NCBI RefSeq assembly: GCF_021295335.1
Contig: NZ_JAIWOT010000001.1
Location: 251,001-315,000, forward strand
From: Komagataeibacter sp. FNDCF1
GTDB taxonomy: Bacteria; Pseudomonadota; Alphaproteobacteria; Acetobacterales; Acetobacteraceae
DNA: 64,000 nucleotides
Direction: 5' to 3'
The stretch's first letter is position 1, and the number at the start of each line of letters is the position of its first letter. This document shows, in pieces, positions 55,000 to 63,044 of the stretch. The notes under the pieces were generated by a model. That model searched no databases, was not told the origin of the DNA, and saw only the letters and a list, made by a program, of their open reading frames with translations. A program made the translations under genes and the position numbers.

Positions 55000-56347
55000 G
55001 TCTGTCCTGATCGCCAATCGTGGCGAAATCGCCCTGCGGATTGTCCGCGCGTGCAAGCTGCTCGGGCTGGAGACCATCGGTGTTTTTGCACAAGGAGACG
55101 ACAGGCAGCGTCATCTGGAACTGGTGGACCGCGCCATATGCATTGGCCCGGCTGCGGCGGCCGGCAGCTATCTTGATCAGGGTCGTATCCTGCGGGCGGC
55201 GAAGCTGACCGGCGCACAGGCCATTCACCCCGGATATGGCTTCCTGTCGGAAAAAGCGGATTTTGCCCAGGCCGTGCACGATGCGGGGCTTGTTTTCGTG
55301 GGGCCATCGGCATCGGTCATTCGTACGATGGGTGACAAGATCGCGGCCCGCAACCAGATGATGGAAGCCGGCGTTCCCTGCCTGCCGGGCACCCACGGGG
55401 CCCTGCCTGAAGATGGCGCCAGCGCGAAGGCGGCCTGTGATGCAATCGGCTATCCTCTCATCATCAAGGCTGCTGGTGGTGGGGGTGGCCGTGGCATGCG
55501 GGTCGTCATGGAACCGGCCGGACTGGACGTTGCGATCCAGACAGCGCGGCAGGAAGCGATCCATGCGTTTTCAAACGGTGACCTGTATGCCGAGCGGTTC
55601 CTGACAACGCCCAGGCATGTTGAAATACAGGTCCTGGCCGATGCAACAGGTGCCGCGATCTGGCTGGGTGACCGTGACTGTTCCGTCCAGCGCCGACACC
55701 AGAAACTGATCGAGGAAGCGCCCGCCTTCGGTATCCCGCGTGGGGATGTGGAACGGCTGGGACAGTCATGTGCCGATGCCTGTCGCGCCATGGGCTATAC
55801 CGGCGTTGGAACGTTTGAATTTCTTTATGAAGATGGCGCATTCTATTTCATAGAGATGAATACCCGGCTTCAGGTGGAACACCCGGTTACGGAAATGGTC
55901 ACCGGGTTCGACATCGTTGCCGAACAGCTTCGTATCGCAGGTGGGCAGGGCCTGTCATTGCAGCAGTCCGATGTGGAAATTCGTGGGCATGCGATCGAAT
56001 GCCGGATCAATGCCGAGGATCCCGTGACATTCGCACCCAGCCCCGGAACCGTGACACGCTGGCGGCCACCGGGCGGCCCCGGTGTGCGGGTGGAAAGCCA
56101 TCTTTATGACGGATATGGCATTCCGCCGTCATATGATTCCCTGATTGCCAAACTGGTCGTGCATGGAACAACGCGTGAGGATGCGGTGCACAGGATGCGG
56201 GCCGCGCTGGCGGAGATGACAGTCGAAGGCATCTCCACAACCCTGCCACTGCATCAGCGCCTTATGGGCGAGCCCGGTTTCTGCAACGGAAACATATCGG
56301 TGCACTATCTTGAAAAAACTTCTGAAGCAGGAATGAAGCCGCCATGA
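54983..56347 (+). CDS. Biotin carboxylase (AccC-like)
   Basis: The 454-residue ATP-grasp enzyme carboxylates biotin on a carrier protein using ATP and bicarbonate. Domains are in order: N-terminal SVLIANRGEIALRIVRACK, the ATP-binding glycine loop KAAGGGGGRGMR near residue 160, the catalytic region GDRDCSVQRRHQKLIEEAP, MNTRLQVEHPVTE near residue 290, and the C-terminal GHAIECRINAEDP. No domain is missing. Start at ATG 54983 follows a GGAG sequence. Because it lies with BCCP and PxpABC but with no acetyl-CoA carboxyltransferase genes (accA/accD), it probably serves this operon. Confidence 0.94.
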   Translation: MTMTFKSVLIANRGEIALRIVRACKLLGLETIGVFAQGDDRQRHLELVDRAICIGPAAAAGSYLDQGRILRAAKLTGAQAIHPGYGFLSEKADFAQAVHDAGLVFVGPSASVIRTMGDKIAARNQMMEAGVPCLPGTHGALPEDGASAKAACDAIGYPLIIKAAGGGGGRGMRVVMEPAGLDVAIQTARQEAIHAFSNGDLYAERFLTTPRHVEIQVLADATGAAIWLGDRDCSVQRRHQKLIEEAPAFGIPRGDVERLGQSCADACRAMGYTGVGTFEFLYEDGAFYFIEMNTRLQVEHPVTEMVTGFDIVAEQLRIAGGQGLSLQQSDVEIRGHAIECRINAEDPVTFAPSPGTVTRWRPPGGPGVRVESHLYDGYGIPPSYDSLIAKLVVHGTTREDAVHRMRAALAEMTVEGISTTLPLHQRLMGEPGFCNGNISVHYLEKTSEAGMKPP

Positions 56348-56760
56348 ATCGTGATGCAGTTTCAGTGCCGGGGCGTGTATCGGTCATCCGGGATATCGTC
56401 TCCCGGATGCGGCAATATGGGATCAGTAGCCTTGAATACCGGGACAATACGGATCTGCTCCATATCAGCCTTGAAAAACCGCACGAACCGACCGTGAGTG
56501 CCATTTCCCCTGCGCCATTGGCGCAGACGGGGGTCATCCGTAGTCCGGATATGGGAATTTTCCGGGCGGTGCATCCGCTCCGGCAGGGTCGGCCGGTTCA
56601 GATGCATGATGAAATCGTGGAAAAACAGATTGTCGGTTATGTAGAGGCAGGCGAGGTCCTGCTTGCCATTCCCGCTGGATGCCATGGCAGGATCACGGAC
56701 ATCATGGCCAGGGACAACCAGCCGGTGGGGTACCATCAGGACATATTTCTCGTGACGTGA
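56344..56760 (+). CDS. BCCP-like protein lacking the biotin lysine
   Basis: This 138-residue protein has the AccB layout: an N-terminal helical segment (IRDIVSRMRQYGISSLEYRD), a linker, and a C-terminal lipoyl/biotinyl domain from about residue 64 (VIRSPDMGIFRAVHPLRQG). Where the carrier motif should read V-E-A-M-K it reads V-E-A-G-E (residues 100-104), so the modified lysine is replaced by glutamate 104. It overlaps the biotin carboxylase stop as ATGA. It cannot carry biotin in the normal way and may be structural or regulatory, for example by holding the complex together. Confidence 0.8.
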   Translation: MNRDAVSVPGRVSVIRDIVSRMRQYGISSLEYRDNTDLLHISLEKPHEPTVSAISPAPLAQTGVIRSPDMGIFRAVHPLRQGRPVQMHDEIVEKQIVGYVEAGEVLLAIPAGCHGRITDIMARDNQPVGYHQDIFLVT

Positions 56761-56830
56761 CCCGTTTCGGCAACGCTCCGGTTCATGGGCGGCCCGGATA
56801 TCGTGTGCAGGTCATATGGCCTGTCAGGTC

Positions 56831-56867
56831 AGCCATCATATCCATGCCCGGGCCGGATATGATGGCT
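56831..56867. terminator. Hairpin after pxp-biotin operon
   Basis: A 13-base-pair stem (AGCCATCATATCC / GGATATGATGGCT) with an 11-base loop that is itself self-complementary (CCCGGG core) lies between the operon end and the convergent SDR gene. No T-run follows, so termination is inferred from position. Confidence 0.55.
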
Positions 56868-56889
56868 GGATGGAAACAGCCTGAAGAAA

Positions 56890-57666
56890 TCAGTCTTCCA
56901 CGGGAACGGTATAATTCAGGATACGGCGACCACCATCGGGATAGATCGTCTCACCGGTCATGTAGGATGCGTCATCGCTGGCCAGGAACGAGACGACGGA
57001 CGCCACTTCACTTGCCTTGCCGCAGCGCCCGATAGGGGTGCGGGAGAGGATCTGCCGACGCGTTTCCTCGGAATCGATGAAGGATCCGTCAACCATTTCC
57101 GTCATGATGGTGCCGGGGCCCACGCCAACGACACGAATGTTGTAAGGCGCAAAGGCAACCGCCGCCGTGCTTGTAACCTGATTGAGGCCGCCCTTGGAAA
57201 TTGCATAGGTTGCAACCTTTGGATTGGCCAGCCCGGAATTGATGGACGACATGTTGACGATCACGCCACCATGCCCCTGTGCGATCATCTGTCTGGCGGC
57301 GGCCTGCACCCCGAAAAAGGGCCCCTTCAGGTTTATGCCAAGAACCTTGTCATAATCCTGTTCGGTAATATCCAGAAAGTCCTGGATCATGGCAATGCCG
57401 GCATTGTTGACCATGATGTCAACAGAACCGAATTTTTTCACGGCCGCCGCGATCAGATCATCGACATCGCTTTTTTTACTTACGTCACAGACATATGAAA
57501 AAACGTTGTCAGGATTGCCAATCTCGGCAACCGTTGTCGCCAGACGCTCGGCATTGATATCCGCAATAACGATCCTGGCGCCGTCAGCCAGCAGGCGTTC
57601 CGCGCATGCCCGGCCAATACCCCGGGCAGCACCGGTTATGACGGCAACCTTTCCAGAAAATTTCAT
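56890..57666 (-). CDS. Short-chain dehydrogenase/reductase (SDR)
   Basis: The 258-residue NAD(P)-dependent oxidoreductase is a classical SDR: cofactor motif TGAARGIG (from about residue 12), D-V in VCDVSKKSDVDDL, NNAGIAMI, and catalytic Ser and Y-x-x-x-K in MSSINSG and ATYAISKGG. The C-terminus ASYMTGETIYPDGGRRIL is normal. I start it at ATG 57666, behind GGAAAGGAA, since the longer frame adds an unsupported 17 residues. It diverges from the VOC protein gene; the substrate is unknown. Confidence 0.92.
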   Translation of the reverse strand: MKFSGKVAVITGAARGIGRACAERLLADGARIVIADINAERLATTVAEIGNPDNVFSYVCDVSKKSDVDDLIAAAVKKFGSVDIMVNNAGIAMIQDFLDITEQDYDKVLGINLKGPFFGVQAAARQMIAQGHGGVIVNMSSINSGLANPKVATYAISKGGLNQVTSTAAVAFAPYNIRVVGVGPGTIMTEMVDGSFIDSEETRRQILSRTPIGRCGKASEVASVVSFLASDDASYMTGETIYPDGGRRILNYTVPVED

Positions 57667-57948
57667 GTTTTTTCCTTTCCATGGTGGGAATGACAAGCCG
57701 CAGGTCACAGGGCACAATTCTCTGGAACAGGATGCTAGGCGATCTCGTACCGTGTTGACGTAAACTTATTTTCATAAACAGATATATAATTTGTATATAT
57801 GTCAGGTTTGAAAAAGTGCGTCATATAATACACCGATATTACGTGTTGCGCGTGATCGTGCGGAATGCCATGCACCCTGCTGATGAATGTGAAGACACCA
57901 TTCCGGCATTTATAACGTAATTGGCTGTTTACTTATGGAAGCATGAAG

Positions 57949-58398
57949 ATGGATAAAAAAAGCCCGTTCGGCAATTTGCATCATGTCTGTATTGTCGTGC
58001 ATGACATAGACACGACGCAGGCCTATTATGAATCCATCGGCATCGGTCCCTGGACTTCCTATCCGCCGCTTGAAGAATACACGCAACTTGATGTGCCGGA
58101 CCGGAACGGCTTTCTGGCCATGCAGTATCGTGTCTGCAATCTCCCGAATATCCAGATACAGCTCTGCCAGCCCAATGATGATCCGACGCCACAGCGTATC
58201 CATCTGGATACAAAGGGGGAGGGCGTCTTCCATATGGGTTTTGAAGTGCCGGACGCGGATGCGGCCGAAGCGGCGTCAGATCTTCCCGTACTGATGCGCG
58301 GCCGCAGGGAGAACGGAACAGGATTTACCTATTATGACACGGCGGAGAAGGCAGGTGTCGTCCTGCTGACACGTGAGACCAGTAAACCGGAGCGCTGA
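57949..58398 (+). CDS. VOC-family protein (glyoxalase/epimerase-like)
   Basis: This protein of about 149 residues has the paired beta-alpha-beta modules of the vicinal oxygen chelate fold: LHHVCIVVHDIDTTQAYYES at the start and FHMGFEVPDADAAEAASDL in the second half, with possible metal ligands H13, Q/E in the middle and H in the second module. It resembles methylmalonyl-CoA epimerase-like VOC proteins. An ATG two codons upstream (57943) is the alternative start. Its gene diverges from the SDR gene across 282 bases of A+T-rich DNA, so the two may act together. No reaction can be assigned. Confidence 0.85.
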   Translation: MDKKSPFGNLHHVCIVVHDIDTTQAYYESIGIGPWTSYPPLEEYTQLDVPDRNGFLAMQYRVCNLPNIQIQLCQPNDDPTPQRIHLDTKGEGVFHMGFEVPDADAAEAASDLPVLMRGRRENGTGFTYYDTAEKAGVVLLTRETSKPER

Positions 58399-58420
58399 CC
58401 GGCCGGCTTCCTGATCCAGA

Positions 58421-59671
58421 TCAGGTTTCATGTGCGAGATGCCGGACAACATCGAGCAGTACGTTCGCGCCCGCGACCAGCGCCTCATCCGAAGTGAATT
58501 CTTCCGGGTTATGGCTGATGCCCAGCCTGCTTGGAACGAAAATCATTGCGGCGGGCGCCATGCCTGCGATCATCTGCGCATCGTGACCCGCACCGGAAGT
58601 CATGCGCCGGGAAGCAAGGCCACGCCTTGATGCCACATCTTCAATCAGGGCAACAATGCGTGGATCGAACCTGACGGGTGCGGAGCGGGCAAGCTTTTCC
58701 ACATGGATTTTCACGTCTCCCGTTGCCTGGAGATGTGACAGAAAGCGCGACAAGGCGTCTTCCTCCTCAACAAGCCGGTTTTCGTCTGGATTGCGTAGAT
58801 CAATGGTCAATGTGGCGCGGGCAGGAATAACATTTATGGCATTGGGTTCAAAAGCAATGGTGCCAACCGTCGCGACACCGGATGTATCTGGGCGACTGGC
58901 ACGATCATGGATGAAAGTCATGATCCGCGCTGCGGCGTGACCGGCATCGCGCCGTAATGCCATCGGGGTGGTACCCGCGTGGTTGGCCTGGCCTTCAATC
59001 GTGATACGCTGCCATGAAATGCCCTGCAGGTCAGCAACCGCGCCGATCGAACTGCCGATATGTTCTAGCACGGGTCCCTGCTCGATATGGAGTTCCACGT
59101 AAGCGTGGGGCGCCAGAAAACCGGGGGCGTACGGGCCGGCGTAACCAATGCGGACCAGTTCATCCGCCAGTACCGTGCCATCGGTGCCGCGTGTGGCGAG
59201 CGCCTTTTTGATATCCAGTCCGCCTGCATAAACGAGTGATCCCATCATGTCGGGTGAGAACCGAACCCCTTCTTCATTCGTGAATGCGGCGACGGCAATC
59301 GGTCTGGGCGGGGTAAAACCTGCTTCCCGGAGCGTACGGATGACTTCCAGACCGGCAATGACCCCGTAGCATCCATCATAAATACCGGCATTGATGACTG
59401 TATCAATATGCGAACCCAGCAGGACCGGCTTCTGGTCGGCATGTCTGTCTTGTGTCCAGATGCCAAAGATATTGCCGATCTGGTCTATCGCGACCTCCAG
59501 CCCCGCGGCCCGGATACGGGCGACAAGGTGATCGCGTCCCAGCCTGTCGGCATCCGACAGGGCGAGGCGGGTCAATCGACCGTCGGTTTCGCGCCCGATA
59601 GCGCCGAGTTCGTGAATATCGGCAAGAAGGCGCCCGCTGTTGACTGACAGGGAAGTCATGATCTCAGACAT
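58421..59671 (-). CDS. M20-family N-carbamoyl-amino acid hydrolase
   Basis: The 416-residue binuclear metal amidase is of the hydantoinase/carbamoylase group (HyuC, allantoate amidohydrolase). Metal-site blocks are GSHIDTVINAGIYDGCYG, FTNEEGVRFSPDMMGS, ELHIEQGPVLE and SGAGHDAQM, and the lid domain is GQANHAGTTPM. Such enzymes release CO2 and ammonia from N-carbamoyl amino acids or hydrolyse related ureido acids. It overlaps the diaminopropionate ammonia-lyase gene by 8 bases. The E. coli pair ygeX-ygeY also links a diaminopropionate ammonia-lyase with an M20 hydrolase. Confidence 0.92.
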   Translation of the reverse strand: MSEIMTSLSVNSGRLLADIHELGAIGRETDGRLTRLALSDADRLGRDHLVARIRAAGLEVAIDQIGNIFGIWTQDRHADQKPVLLGSHIDTVINAGIYDGCYGVIAGLEVIRTLREAGFTPPRPIAVAAFTNEEGVRFSPDMMGSLVYAGGLDIKKALATRGTDGTVLADELVRIGYAGPYAPGFLAPHAYVELHIEQGPVLEHIGSSIGAVADLQGISWQRITIEGQANHAGTTPMALRRDAGHAAARIMTFIHDRASRPDTSGVATVGTIAFEPNAINVIPARATLTIDLRNPDENRLVEEEDALSRFLSHLQATGDVKIHVEKLARSAPVRFDPRIVALIEDVASRRGLASRRMTSGAGHDAQMIAGMAPAAMIFVPSRLGISHNPEEFTSDEALVAGANVLLDVVRHLAHET

Positions 59672-60869
59672 GGATGCTGGCGGCAGGGCTGATCTGCTCA
59701 GGCCGCTGTCCCACTATTTCGCGATAACGGAGCGGATCGGTCGCGCCTTCGGTATTGATGACGAAAACGCGCGATGTCGCATCAAGCCCCAGGCCTGCGC
59801 GTTGCTGTGGGGAATTTGCGGCACGGACAAGCCCGGCAAGCCCGACCCCACCGCTTTCGCCTGCTACAATTGCCGGGTCCTGCCCGCCAGGATGGGCCAG
59901 ACGCTTCATGATGCTGACCGCATCCTCTTCATCAACCGTCATGAAGGCATCTGCTGCATGCGACAGGATGCGCCATGCCGTAAGTGACGGTGTATGGCAT
60001 TCAAGCATGGCCATGATGGTGGGCTGGCTGGCCGGAACCGTTACCGGGTGGCCCATCTGCGCCGTTTTATAAAGACATGCGGCGCGCGCGGGTTCAACCA
60101 CGGTAAAGACCGGGCGCGCAGCACCCATGATAACCGCCAGATGCCCGGCAATGGCAGCCGCAATGCCCCCAACGCCCGCCTGCACGAATACATGCGTGGG
60201 GGGGCGGATCATCTGGCGGAGCGCTTCACAGAGCAGGTGCGTATAGCCTTGCATGACCAGCCCCGGAATATGCTCGTAACCAGGCCAGGATGTATCCGAT
60301 ACCGTGATCCACCCATTATCAGCGCCGGTCCGGGCTGCCATGGTAACCGACTGATCATAGGTGCCATCCACATGCCTGATCTCCGCCCCGAAGCGCGCGA
60401 TGGCCGCGATGCGATCATGACTTACGCCCTTGTGGACAAAAATGACGGCCTTTGCCCCGACTGCGGCGGCACCCTGTGCTACGGCGCGCCCATGATTGCC
60501 GTCCGTGGCGCAGACAAATGTCATTCCCCGGGCAGTGGCCCGCACCATCGGGCCATGCAGTTCGGATATGTCCACGACCCGTCCGGCCTGTTGCCCGGCC
60601 CGTTCCAGTACCAGGCGGGCGACTGCGTAACCGCCGCCGAGCGCCTTGAAACTGCCCAGTCCCAGCCTCTGTCCTTCATCCTTGACCTGGATGGCGCCCA
60701 CCCCCAGTTCCCGCGCCATATGGGGCAGATCATGCAGCGGTGTCGGCGCATTGTGTTCCCTGTATTTCAGGAAGCGTTCCACTTCCTGCATCGCGTTCCC
60801 GCCCAGCAGCAGCGCATCGGACGGCGGAAGGGACTGGTCATGAGAAGGACTGTTGTTGAGAAGAAACAT
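59664..60869 (-). CDS. Diaminopropionate ammonia-lyase
   Basis: The 401-residue PLP enzyme of fold type II breaks 2,3-diaminopropionate into pyruvate and two ammonia. Features match YgeX: the PLP lysine K75 in LGLGSFKALGGGYA, the CATDGNHGRAVAQGA block, the LLQAGVG-type motif (FVQAGVGGIAAA) and ISGESG-like VAGESGGVGLAGL. I chose the ATG at 60869 behind AGGGG because the upstream frame runs into the divergent promoter. It precedes the carbamoylase gene in one operon and faces an Lrp regulator gene 111 bases away. Confidence 0.88.
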   Translation of the reverse strand: MFLLNNSPSHDQSLPPSDALLLGGNAMQEVERFLKYREHNAPTPLHDLPHMARELGVGAIQVKDEGQRLGLGSFKALGGGYAVARLVLERAGQQAGRVVDISELHGPMVRATARGMTFVCATDGNHGRAVAQGAAAVGAKAVIFVHKGVSHDRIAAIARFGAEIRHVDGTYDQSVTMAARTGADNGWITVSDTSWPGYEHIPGLVMQGYTHLLCEALRQMIRPPTHVFVQAGVGGIAAAIAGHLAVIMGAARPVFTVVEPARAACLYKTAQMGHPVTVPASQPTIMAMLECHTPSLTAWRILSHAADAFMTVDEEDAVSIMKRLAHPGGQDPAIVAGESGGVGLAGLVRAANSPQQRAGLGLDATSRVFVINTEGATDPLRYREIVGQRPEQISPAASIHV

Positions 60870-60980
60870 TATTGCATAATCCCCTGCTGCGTGACTGCAA
60901 ATATATTGCAACATCCATGAAATATCTGCTGTATTAAGCAGGATGTTTTGCATTTTTTTTGCACGGAAGGTGCTGGTTTC

Positions 60981-61478
60981 ATGTCTTCAGTTGCGGGCCC
61001 GTCTGGTCTTGACCGGTTTGACCTTGCCATCCTGGATATTCTGCAACGCGACAATACGACGCCTCAGCGCGTCATAGGCGAGGCGGTCAATCTGTCCGCC
61101 CCCTCCGTACAGCGCCGGATCCGGCGCATGGAAGAATCCGGTGTGATCGAAGCAAATATCGCAGTAATCAATCCCGTATCCGTCGGGCGCACCATTACGG
61201 TCCTGGTGGAAGTGGAAGTCATAACCGAGACGGCTGAACTGATCGAAGCCGCCAAACGCAGCTTTGCAACGTGTCCACAGATCCAGCAATGCTATTACAT
61301 TACAGGGAACGCTGATTTTTTTCTTGTTATGCTGGTTGCGACAATGGTGGAATATGAAGAACTGACCAAAACGCTTTTTTTCGGGAATAATAACGTGAAG
61401 CGGTTTCGTACAACCGTCGTCATGGATCGTGTCAAGGCTGGCATGACCGTGTCGTGTCCCGATAACAGGAACGGCTGA
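60981..61478 (+). CDS. Lrp/AsnC-family regulator
   Basis: The 165-residue protein has an N-terminal helix-turn-helix (LDRFDLAILDILQRDNTTPQ then AVNLSAPSVQRRIRRMEESGVI) and a C-terminal RAM domain (TVLVEVEVITETAELIEAAKRSF, with CYYITGNADFFLVMLV). It diverges from the diaminopropionate ammonia-lyase operon, the usual arrangement for a specific local Lrp regulator that senses an amino acid. The M24 hydrolase gene downstream may be a second target. Start ATG 60981 follows GGAAGG. Confidence 0.92.
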   Translation: MSSVAGPSGLDRFDLAILDILQRDNTTPQRVIGEAVNLSAPSVQRRIRRMEESGVIEANIAVINPVSVGRTITVLVEVEVITETAELIEAAKRSFATCPQIQQCYYITGNADFFLVMLVATMVEYEELTKTLFFGNNNVKRFRTTVVMDRVKAGMTVSCPDNRNG

Positions 61479-61803
61479 TCATATGGCTGATACCTGCCAA
61501 AGTATCGGGATCGGACATGCGGCGCGGAATCTGATGCACAGAACCCGAAACAAAATTTCATATATACATGGAAAATAGAGTGCTTTTTTTGCCTGTTATG
61601 CAATATTTATAAAAACATGGTTTGCCTGCTGGATCAGACAAGCGGCGAGTATCTGGTTAAAAAACCAGTTATTCCGTTTATTTTTTTCCTGTCAGGGCAA
61701 TATTGTGAATATCAAGATGTAAAATGACGCGCGTATGACATCTTTATTGATGTATTAACATGGTATCATACGGAATTTATATATATCCGCAAAAGGACCA
61801 GAA
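61479..61803. other. A+T-rich intergenic region before M24 hydrolase
   Basis: These 325 bases are much richer in A+T than the surrounding genes. A small hairpin CTGGTT-AAAA-AACCAG (61653-61668) is followed within 15 bases by a T-rich stretch and could be a weak terminator for the Lrp gene. No gene is supported. The promoter for the downstream M24 gene and permease should lie in the right half. Confidence 0.5.
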
Positions 61804-62982
61804 ATGACGGTACTTCGTAATCCCCCCCGGAGAGGGTTCTGTGCTTCCGAATTCGCCCTGCGTGTACAAAGGATGCAGTCGATCCTGCAGGCGGAAAAAC
61901 TGGATGCGGTATTCGTCACGTCGCCTTCAAACATCCGCTATTTCACGGGATTTGATTCACAGTTCTGGGAAAGTCCGACCCGTCCGTGGTTTGTGGTCGT
62001 CCCCCGTGAGGGTTCCATCATCGCCGTAATACCCGAGATCGGCGCACCGGAAATGGCGCGGACCTGGGTGGAAGATATCCGTACCTGGCCGGCACCGTGC
62101 CCGGAAGATGATGGCGTCTCCCTCATGGCGGCCACGCTATCCGCTGTTCCGCGCCGCTTCGGGCGCATCGGAGCGGAAATGGGGCGCGAAATGGCGCTAC
62201 GCATGCCGGTTTCGGATTTTCTGGCACTGGGCAGGCGTATGCCCGGAATGGAAATTGTTGATGGGACGCCTGCGTTGTGGCAGGCGCGGATGATCAAGAC
62301 GGAAGCCGAAATCGCACATATCCGGTTTATCTGCGAAGTGGCAAGTGATGCTTATATCGGGTTGCCGGATCTGATTTCGGTTGGTGATACGGAACGGACG
62401 GCTGTCAAACGCCTGCGTGCGGACATGTGCGCCCGCGGCGCGGACAGCGTGCCGTTCATGCCGGCAATCTCCGGACCGGGTGGCGTGGCGCAGATTGTCT
62501 GCGGCCCGCAGGATCGTGTGCTGGCCAATGGTGATGTCCTGTTTATTGATACCGGCGCGACATATGACGGTTATTTCTGTGATTTTGACCGTGTCTATGC
62601 CGTGGGAAGCATTGATGACGCGGCACGGCGTGCCAATGAGGCCGTATGGCATGCGACAGAACTGGGAATTCGTGCCGCCCGCCCAGGCAGGACAATGGAA
62701 TCGGTATGGAAAGTCATGGCCGAAGCCCTGCAGGACGCGGGCTCGATCGGGAACAATGTTGGCCGGTTGGGACATGGCCTGGGGATGCAGTTGACAGAAC
62801 CCCCCTCGTTCAGGGAGGGTGAGGAAACGGTTATCCAGCCCGGAATGGTTCTGACGATCGAGCCCGGCATGGAGTATGCCCCGGGGAAAATGATCGTCCA
62901 TGAAGAAGATGTCGTTATCATGGATGACGGGGCCCATCTCCTTACCATCCGGGCCCCGAAGGAAATGCCCGTTATTTCCTGA
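61804..62982 (+). CDS. M24-family metallohydrolase (Xaa-Pro peptidase/ectoine hydrolase-like)
   Basis: The 392-residue protein has a creatinase N-domain (VFVTSPSNIRYFTGF) and a pita-bread catalytic domain with all five metal ligands: D249 and D260 in DTGATYDGYFCDF, H324 in GHGLGMQL, E353 in IEPGMEY and E367 or E368 in VHEEDVVI. Close groups are aminopeptidase P-like dipeptidases and ectoine hydrolase DoeA/EutD. Association with an Lrp regulator and amino acid enzymes recalls the doe/eut clusters, but no other ectoine genes are evident. An AAAGGA ribosome site precedes the ATG. Confidence 0.9.
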   Translation: MTVLRNPPRRGFCASEFALRVQRMQSILQAEKLDAVFVTSPSNIRYFTGFDSQFWESPTRPWFVVVPREGSIIAVIPEIGAPEMARTWVEDIRTWPAPCPEDDGVSLMAATLSAVPRRFGRIGAEMGREMALRMPVSDFLALGRRMPGMEIVDGTPALWQARMIKTEAEIAHIRFICEVASDAYIGLPDLISVGDTERTAVKRLRADMCARGADSVPFMPAISGPGGVAQIVCGPQDRVLANGDVLFIDTGATYDGYFCDFDRVYAVGSIDDAARRANEAVWHATELGIRAARPGRTMESVWKVMAEALQDAGSIGNNVGRLGHGLGMQLTEPPSFREGEETVIQPGMVLTIEPGMEYAPGKMIVHEEDVVIMDDGAHLLTIRAPKEMPVIS

Positions 62983-63044
62983 CCGGGCAGTATATAATGA
63001 TGTGGAATCATCGTCCGGTTGCAACGTAACATGTGGTGTGTTCC

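Noticed and set aside
61804-62982. Assignment as ectoine hydrolase in an ectoine degradation cluster
   Set aside because: M24 plus Lrp is suggestive, but no deacetylase, transaminase or semialdehyde dehydrogenase of the doe/eut type is present in the window.
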